64,000 nucleotides of DNA, from positions 216,067 through 280,066 of the forward strand of contig JAEUBA010000041.1 of NCBI GenBank assembly GCA_018257865.1, given 5' to 3'. Positions within the stretch are counted from its first letter, which is position 1. Each line of letters opens with the position of its first letter. Made by a program: the position numbers and the translations under genes. This document shows, piece by piece, positions 57,201-64,000 of the stretch. Source of the DNA: Stereocaulon alpinum. Its lineage: Eukaryota; Ascomycota; Lecanoromycetes; Lecanorales; Stereocaulaceae. Below the pieces are notes generated by a model. That model searched no databases. It was not told where the DNA came from and saw only the letters and a list, made by a program, of their open reading frames with translations.

Positions 57201-58050
57201 CTCTTTTACCTTCTCTTTATTAAAGATATTAATTAAGTTATAGTACTCCTTTAGGAGCTTCTTCTTAAGGTCGTCCTTAATATAAATAGTAGTCTTATAT
57301 ATTACTTTAGTAGGAGTATCCTTTCTTAGTTTATATTCTATTCCCGTAAGGGTTATAGAGAAGTACTAAACTTAGTACTTCTTTAGGTTCTAAGTAAGTA
57401 GGTAGAAGGCTGCTATACTAATTTAACTAATATCTAACGCCTTATTTTCTTTAGATAGGGGAGGAGGGGACTAAGGGGTATTAACCTTCTTTAGCTTAGG
57501 TTTTACTATAGCGATCTTAGTAGACTTTACTAGCTTTAAGATAGTTAATTTAGCTTTAACTCCTAGACTAGAGGTAGGCGGCTTAGGCGTAGATATACCT
57601 ATATAATTATAACGCCTTAGTACGAAGATAATATAATTATCTACTATATCTAGTAGAACCTTATACTTATTTATCTATAGCTTACTAAGGATAATATATT
57701 AATTACTTAAGTTAGTAATAAGTATAGGTACGGTAGACTCTATATAATCGCTAACTTATATAGAAGGATAGATTATATAGGTAATAAGCTTCCTTCTTAT
57801 CTTACTATTATATCCGTAAAGGTATTAGGGTTTAGAAAGGGGAATAGGGATAATATTAAGGGTATTAGAAAGGATTTATACTTCTTTTTTATTAATAAAT
57901 AAGTATATAGTAGTACTAGTATTAGTAAGAGCTTTTAATTTATATTCCTTATCCTAGGCTATAAAGGTAATAGGATATATAAATAAACGCCTACTAAAGG
58001 GATTATAGAATTCTATAGATAATAAGAATAGTAGGTCCTTAGGGGCGACT
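54250..58050 (-). pseudogene. pol remnant (RT, RNase H, integrase) of the gypsy element
   Basis: The minus strand near 56.2-56.7 kb reads VYLNNILIYSKTK, then VGLQVDIDKYEF, ETPTYLKEVQVFVSFYNFY and FIKDFLKIVKLLVALTKK, a typical gypsy reverse transcriptase C-terminus running into RNase H. The catalytic YLDD is YLNN (about 56,680). The frame is broken by many stops at positions expected for Gln, Arg or Trp codons. Integrase should occupy the left third; I read it only in fragments. Confidence 0.8.
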
Positions 58051-59740
58051 TCCTTAAGAATAGTTAGTTTTTTAAATCTAATATCTCCTTAACTTCTTTA
58101 GCCTCTCTAGCGTCCTTATCTTTACTAGTAACTTCTTATACTACTTCGTAGAGACGCTTAGGATATTCGGGGGCGAAGTAGCCTTCCTTATTATAGTAGA
58201 AATACCTTAGCTTATCCTTTAATATAGGATACTCCTCCTTATAATATTCCCCTTTATAGGTATTAGAGGGGGTTAGGGTAGTTATACTTCTAAAGGTAAC
58301 TTAGTAATTTATATAAGGGTTTAAAATAGGTAAGGGGGCTTACTAGCTCTTTATTCTAAGGATACTATAAGGGTTAGTATTTACTTAAGGCTTTATAGTA
58401 GCTTCCTCAGCTTAGATATTATATATCTCTTAGTTAGTAATTATAAGAAACTTATTAAGGGTAGAATAGTCCTTATTTATCTTATATTTCTCTATATAGA
58501 TATCCCTGTTTAGGGCGGGGGAGATTTTCTTATATAGATCCTTAAACTATCGCTTAGCGTTAATTTTACTAGTAGTTATAAGTTAAGTAAATTTAATCTA
58601 GAAGTTATTATAAGTTATTAATCCTATTTTAAGCTTATAATAGGTAAGGCGGGTAGACTAGATATAGGTATAGTTAAAGAAGCGCTAGTCTAGTATCTTT
58701 AAGATATTAGAGGCGTTCTTAACTAGGCTTATATAGGCGGATTCTATATATTAAAGGATTAGGGTTTAAGCTTTACTTAAGGAGTACTTAAAGTAGGTAG
58801 AGACTTATTTTAATCCTTCCTAAAAGTTAGTAGAGTATTCCTTAATAAATAGCTTTATTACTATCTTTTATAAATTATACTCTACCTTACCCTTATAGTT
58901 ACTAAAACGATTATAGGGATATTTAATTATAGATAGGTTAATAGGAGAGCTACTAAGGGTAGGCTTTAAAAGGTAATAGTCTATTAATAGCTAAAGGTCC
59001 GTAGTAAGAGCTCTCTACTAATATTAGGGATTAGGAGGTATAGGCGAAAGGGTATTCGCTATAAGGGCCGCTACTATAGTAGCTTAGATAGTAGTTATTA
59101 TAAAGGTAGTCTAAGTCTCTATAAAGGCTAGCGTATTACCTATATTAGTAGTTAGTAGAGAGGGTATAGTAACTATTTTTTTAGTATCTTCTTTAAAGCT
59201 TAAGTTCTCTACGTCTTCTAGCTTAGAAGTTTCGATTAAGGGTAGGGGGTTATTAAGATCTAAAGAAGAGGGTATAGGTACTAGGGATTAGCTCTAAGAT
59301 AAAAATCTTAAATAGTTAGGAGGTACGCTTTAGCGTATACTCTTACGAGGTAGTATATAAGTAGTAGGAGGTATTAGGGTAGATAGGTAGGTAGAGGGAC
59401 GAAGACTAAGGTACCTAGTATTTAGGTAAGTAGGGTTACTATAGTAAGATTAGAATTATATTATTAGGTATAATTTAGGTTTATAGAAATTTTCTTTAAC
59501 ACCCGCTAGTACTAGTAATATTATAGTAGTAGACCGCAGCCTCTTTTAATTATTAATAGTTTATAGGCCTCTACCTCTTTAGCTTTATCTACTAGTAACT
59601 ACTCCTTATAATCTTCGCCTCTAGCGGGTTATTTAGTTTCTTCTACTACCTTAGTAGGGTCGAATACTAAGTAGGTTTATACTATTTATTTAACCTCGCT
59701 AATATACTTACGAGGGTAGGGGTAAGTAGTAAGATTTATT
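58050..59740 (-). pseudogene. gag remnant of the gypsy element
   Basis: The minus strand at about 58,160-58,210 reads RYFYYNKEGYFAPEYPKR, a CCHC zinc knuckle in which all three Cys and the His have become Tyr (TGC/CAC to TAC/TAT). To the right is a hydrophilic, Gag-like region up to the LTR. Stops throughout. Confidence 0.75.
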
Positions 59741-59744
59741 CTAA

Positions 59745-60013
59745 TATTAGAGGCCGGCCTAGAGCGAGTTAATAGGGGTGTTATTAGACTAGGAGAATAA
59801 ATCTAAGGAAGGAAAGCTATATATATAGAGCGTATATATAATATATTAGGGACGTAGCTCGGTAGACGCTAAGGCTAAAGAGGCCTAGCGTTAGAACTAG
59901 CTAAGTCGGATACGAGTCGAACTAGACCTAGTCCGAATCGAACCTAGTCTAGAGTATATAAACACTAGTAAGTAATAAAGGACTAGTAAGTAACAAAAGG
60001 CTAGCCCGTAACA
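59745..60013 (-). repeat. LTR of the gypsy element (5' LTR, right copy)
   Basis: 269 bp, ending in an intact TAACA followed by the target duplication ACTAG. Retains more original C and G than the left copy. Confidence 0.92.
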
Positions 60014-60018
60014 ACTAG

Positions 60019-60290
60019 GGTAGTTATCAAGTAACATAGGTAGATCCTATACATTATATAGCTTTCATAGATATAGTAAAAGGTATTAGTATTCTTCTAC
60101 TCTCAAGAGGATTATCTACTACTGCTTAGCAGCACCTACCTCTAGGAAGTAGGCAAGCAGTACTACCTGCAGTAAGTAGGCAAGCAGTACTACCTATAGG
60201 AGGCAGGCAAGTAGGCAAGTAGGTACTACAGTATACTATTCCTACTTTTATACTAGGAATATCGTAATAACCTCCCTACAGATAATAAAA
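60019..60290 (-). repeat. Probable LTR segment of a second retroelement, with internal repeats
   Basis: Less RIP-mutated than its surroundings. On the minus strand a purine tract (CTGTAGGGAGG, about 60,277-60,287) precedes TATTACGATATTCC, which looks like a mutated TGTTA LTR start. It is therefore read as the 3' LTR of the truncated element to the right. Its other end may lie in the tandem repeat left of 53,915, split by the gypsy insertion; that part is inference. Confidence 0.5.
60147..60195. repeat. Two-copy 22-bp direct repeat, period 27
   Basis: AAGTAGGCAAGCAGTACTAC(CT) at 60,147-60,168 and 60,174-60,195, followed by partial copies (AGGCAGGCAAGTAGGCAAGTAGG) to about 60,225. Confidence 0.85.
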
Positions 60291-60339
60291 GATAACCGGC
60301 TTCTAAGTTAGTATAATATATATATGAATAGCTATCGCG

Positions 60340-63300
60340 AAACTAAGACCTGTCCTTCTTTAGCCTGCTATAAGGCCGCTTAGGAGGTAGCGGAGCTGCG
60401 GCGTTTCCTACTATAGGAAAGTCTAGGCGACGCCTAGAGGGACTAATCTAGCGTACTTCCTCTTCGTACTCTTCGACGAGTTCTAATATATCTTATAGAT
60501 CTTTTAAATTATACTATTAATTAAATTCTAGCCTATACCCTTTCTATCTTAGTAGATATTCTATAGCAAGGCCTCAGCCTTTGCGAACTACCCTCTTATT
60601 TAGCAGCCGCTCTACGTTATAATCTTAACTATTAGTAGAGACCGCTTAGGGGTGCGTAGGCTGGGGACGTTAATAAGGGTTATCTAATAGCGGAGGGGCG
60701 GGCTCCAGCTATACTATTATAAATACTAGATATACCTTCTAGTCTTTAGGTACGGCTAGATAATAGGCTAAACGTCCTACCCTTTTAATAACTTTAAATG
60801 GACCGACGTACTGCTACGATAATTTAGTAGTAATACTAAGAGTCGATAGAATAGAATACCCCTTATAGAGGCGTAGCAGTGCCTAGTCTCCGACTTTAAG
60901 AAATATAGGCTGATACTTTCAGTCGTAGTAAAACTTATTTAATATCTGGGCGAAAGCGATAGCGTCGGAGGCTATTATCCTAGCTAAGAAATGATTTAGC
61001 GCTAACGACGTTATAATAAGGTCTAATAGCTTATTAGGAGTAAACCTATAGGCTACTTCGTTAGGCGTTAGTCTAGATACTGAAGAATTATTAAGAAACG
61101 CTTAAATACGGGGTAAGACCTCCGGCTATTTAGAAGGTTTATTAAGGCTATATATATAGAATCTTAAGGCGATTTCTGCGGTTTAGTTTATCCGCTTACT
61201 GCTGCTATCTATTTAAGGGTAATAGGCGGTAGAATAGAGTAAGCTAATACCTAGCCTCTTAAAGATAGTAGTCTAGAATTCCGAAAGGAACTTCCTATTA
61301 CAGTTAGAAATTATTACTTTTAGGAGTCCCTAGTTAGTAATATTAAGTCTATCTAGCAGAGTTACTGCCTATTCTTTTATACCCTAAGTTAATTTACCTA
61401 GTGTAAAGGTTATACGCTTCGTAAATTTATTAGTAACTAATATAGCTGTATTAAGGTCCTTTTCGGAAAGGGGTAGTACTAGAATAAAATCGATTGTTAT
61501 AGTATAGAAAGGAATAGGCGGCGAAGTAATTAGATTTAGGCTATTATATAGTACGTAGCGACGGGTCTATAGAATAAGGTATTTAGGGTAATATCTAACG
61601 AAGTTACGCAGGCACTTAACGAGTTAATAAATATACTAAGAGGATACTATAATTTTATAATATCTTTAAAATCTAAGGTGGCTATTACTATATATAATTA
61701 TTAGGATATCTTTAATAAGACTTAAAGGAATATATAAGTATTAAAACCTAGTAATACGATTAATATAGAATATTAGACTAGGCTTTTTACTAAGATTAAG
61801 AACTATATTAGATACTTTAGCGAGGGGGAAGTTGCTAGTCGTTTCCGTCGAAGTTTCTATTAAAGCGACGCTAGGGCGAGGTCCGAAGTAAGGATCTACT
61901 TTATAAGTAGGCAGATATTCCCCTCTAATAAAAGGTAAGGGTACGGCGTCTACGCTGAAAGTATTATTAGTATTAATCTATACTAGAGTGCGCTTATAGA
62001 AGGTATTAATCTAGTAGCTAGTAACTAAATAGTTATAGAACTCCTCGTTTATATTAACTAAGGTTATAGCGAAGAGTATATTTAATTCTAAATAATTATT
62101 AGGGAGTACTAAAGGCGTACAGCTAGCCAGCCTAGATAATATATTAGGTAGAATATATTCCTTCCTAGGCTTATAGGTTACGTCGAGACGGAATTATCGA
62201 AGGAATTACGAAGCACGCACTAAGCGAACGTTTATACGTATAGTAGATATAGTAGATATAATAGAGCTTTACTTAAAGATATCTAAAATAGCGGAATAGT
62301 CTATTTAGACTCTAACTAGGTTTTTTAAAGATTCTACTATATAGCGTACCTTTTTAATCACCTAGACGAAGCCGGCTATTTCTAACTTAGTTAGCTAGTA
62401 GTTCTACTCCGCTATTGTTAGTAGGCGAGAGAGGAATAGGATTAGCTGTATTATAGACCGCGTAGGCTATTTACCTTCTTAATTTTCGAATTCTTTTATA
62501 TAAAAAACTACTGCACCGAACCTAAATTCCTTAGAAGTATTAAGATTAATTTAGAGAGTTCTAATAGGATCGAAATATACTAGTATAGACGGCTGCGATA
62601 TTACCTTTTAAAGCTCTTCGAAGGAAGTGAGCTCTACTGGAAGCGGGGGAAGGAGCTACTTAGTAGACGAATATCGCTTATAAGCCCTACTAGCGTTACT
62701 AGGAGATTCCTTTAGGAGGGCTGTCTTTAGTTCCTATAGAGGCTTTACTAGCTAAGTATAGTAGTAGACGTACTATCGGAGGTACTTAGTAAGTCTTAGG
62801 TAGTACTCTAGCGCCCTAAGAGTATTAGGATACTAAAGCCTACTAATAGTACGAAGCTTATCTTCGGATAAGGTTAGTCTAAGGGAATTAATACGTTAAC
62901 CTAGCAGATTAATGTTAGGGTACCCTAGATACGTCTTAGTAGGCGAAATAGAAATATTATAGTTAACGAAAAGCTGAAAAAGTTCTTAAAGATCCCTTAG
63001 GTACTGCTGGAAAGACCTAGTACTAGTAATAATATTATTAATATATATATAAGTATACTTAACTAGGCGAAGAATCTTATCGATCTGGCGTTAAACGTAT
63101 ATAATACTATTTATATACCCTATAACCGGAATATTAAATGTTTCCTGCCTACGGTAGGTAATAACAGTTAGTATATATCTATCCTTTGGATACACCCTCT
63201 ATTAGTAAAAGAAAGAAGATATATTAAGTACTAAGATATAAGAATATCCGACTAGACTACTAATAATTTCGGCTTATAGGGGGACTAAATATACGTTAGG

Positions 63301-63575
63301 GATAATCAAACTATTTAGACTATAAATATCTACTATAGTATAGCCCTTTCTAGTGCTATTTAGTAGAGTCTTCTAAATAATAAAGACTAGGTAGGAGAAA
63401 GGGGTAGGTTCCTTAGTCTAGTTAAGTCTACCTTATTAGTATAATTCGTTAAAAGTTTTATTAACTACTTAACGGTCTTAAATACTAAGAGGGTATACTT
63501 TAGCTTTCCTAAGATCTTAGTCTACTAGTTATTCCGCAGCGAAATTCTTATCTATTCTTCCTCCGGAACGCTAGC
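60340..63575 (-). mobile_element. RIP-inactivated, 5'-truncated chromovirus-type retrotransposon
   Basis: Read on the minus strand through stops. The RT begins near 63.5 kb (KLKYTLLVFKTVK, then KVDLTRLRNLPLSPT). The catalytic YIDD appears as YINN (about 63,030), followed by TKTYLGYPNINLLG, LRALEYYLRLTKYLR, a RNase H part (VYFDPIRTL) and an integrase region. A C-terminal chromodomain lies at about 60.50-60.61 kb (LLNKRVVRKG, then LAIEYLLR*KGYR..FN). Gag and protease are missing, because sequence ends abruptly at about 63.58 kb near the telomere. There is no intact frame. Confidence 0.85.
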
Positions 63576-63879
63576 AAAGCTATTATCAACCTATTACTAA
63601 TTCCAAGCTGAACTCAACTTGAGTTTAGCTCAAACCCTATACAAATTTTAGTACCGGTCTAGCAAAATCGAATTAAGTTTAGCTCAGACTTTAAATTAAG
63701 TTCTTACTAGATCTAGTAGTAATTTTTTGGAAAAAAAAATATAGGAAATGTTCGCCCCGGCGAGCTCTACAATTTACAGGTCTGATATATATAATTCAGA
63801 TATATTAATAAAAAGTTGTTGGTGTTGTAAGAAAGTCGGATTCTAATATTCCTAACCTTAATTCTAGTAGTCGATCTCC
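63576..63879. other. Subtelomeric junction sequence
   Basis: About 300 bp between the truncated retroelement and the telomere repeats. It contains a near-perfect inverted repeat (63,606-63,617 with 63,619-63,630), a related AAGTTTAGCTCA copy at about 63,676, an A-tract (63,727-63,739) and a single reverse-oriented CCTAACC at 63,851. Composition is less RIP-like than to the left. Confidence 0.7.
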
Positions 63880-64000
63880 TAGGGTTAGGGTTAGGGTTAG
63901 GGTTAGGGTTAGGGTTAGGGTTAGGGTTAGGGTTAGGGTTAGGGTTAGGGTTAGGGTTAGGGTTAGGGTTAGGGTTAGGGTTAGGGTTAGGGTTAGGGTT
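63880..64000 (+). repeat. Telomere, (TTAGGG)n, about 20 copies
   Basis: Uninterrupted TTAGGG from 63,880 to the window end, G-rich strand running 5'->3' towards the tip. It marks the right end of the chromosome as assembled. Confidence 0.98.

Larger units (their letters stand above)
53915..60013 (-). mobile_element. RIP-inactivated Ty3/gypsy LTR retrotransposon, complete (6.1 kb)
   Basis: Two 269-bp LTRs bound the element, flanked by a 5-bp target duplication ACTAG (53,910-53,914 and 60,014-60,018). The original ends TGTTA...TAACA now read TATTA...TAATA on the left copy. A purine tract (GTAGGGGGG on the minus strand, 54,184-54,195) next to the left LTR sets transcription on the minus strand. 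Order Gag, RT, RNase H, integrase from right to left is legible through many stops and fits Ty3/gypsy. There is no intact frame. Confidence 0.9.

Noticed and set aside
42836..63800. Short open frames inside the RIP blocks
   Set aside because: All are short and stop-limited; protein similarity appears only when stops are ignored, so they are transposon remnants.
1..64000. CRISPR arrays, tRNA or rRNA genes
   Set aside because: None recognised; the tandem repeats found lack spacer structure, and no tRNA-like T-loop context was seen. The sequence is eukaryotic.

Overview
The window is a chromosome end of a filamentous ascomycete (Pezizomycotina; a dothideomycete is my guess, not proven). The right edge is about 20 perfect TTAGGG repeats, so this is a true telomere read towards the tip. 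Genes have ATG starts and short introns (about 50-110 bp, GT..AG, with recognisable CTAAC-type branch sites). Two large blocks (about 42.8-49.4 kb and 51.5-63.8 kb) carry the signature of repeat-induced point mutation (RIP): very rich in TpA, almost no CpA/TpG, and transposon reading frames full of TAG/TAA.

Layout. 0-3.4 kb: three small Cys-rich (zinc-knuckle-like) genes on the minus strand. 3.9-9.4 kb: a secreted glycoside-hydrolase-like protein, a secreted protein with an apparent internal duplication, and a secreted/anchored PLC-like phosphodiesterase. 9.7-11.5 kb: a four-exon acyl-CoA ligase with a peroxisomal-type C-terminus. 11.5-14.6 kb is gene-poor. 15.0-17.2 kb: an acid sphingomyelinase-like phosphodiesterase, followed by an orphan N-terminal piece of a fungal NLR-type protein. 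18.5-25.6 kb: a zinc-less MDR oxidoreductase, a decayed gene, a glutathione S-transferase, a basic-tailed unknown protein, a small secreted Cys protein and a Cys/His protein. 26.6-32.1 kb: a divergent pair made of an ATP-dependent 5-oxoprolinase/hydantoinase and an isochorismatase-fold amidohydrolase. The two could act in series on a hydantoin-type substrate. 33.4-34.9 kb: a beta-propeller lectin-like gene. 38.2-42.8 kb: a phospholipase D-like protein and a trypsin-like serine protease with a coiled-coil insertion.

The last 21 kb is repeat-dominated. A RIP-destroyed Helitron (Rep and PIF1-type helicase still legible) fills about 44.8-49.4 kb. An intact, conserved-looking 642-residue membrane protein gene (49.4-51.5 kb) sits as an island between RIP blocks. 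It is followed by minisatellites and a complete LTR retrotransposon of Ty3/gypsy type (269-bp LTRs at 53,915 and 59,745, 5-bp target duplication ACTAG). That element is inserted in a tandem repeat, next to a second, 5'-truncated chromovirus that runs nearly to the telomere. In both retroelements the catalytic YxDD of reverse transcriptase reads YxNN, as RIP predicts.

The spliced gene models were derived by hand from splice signals and reading phase. Each closes in frame, but none has been tested with transcripts.
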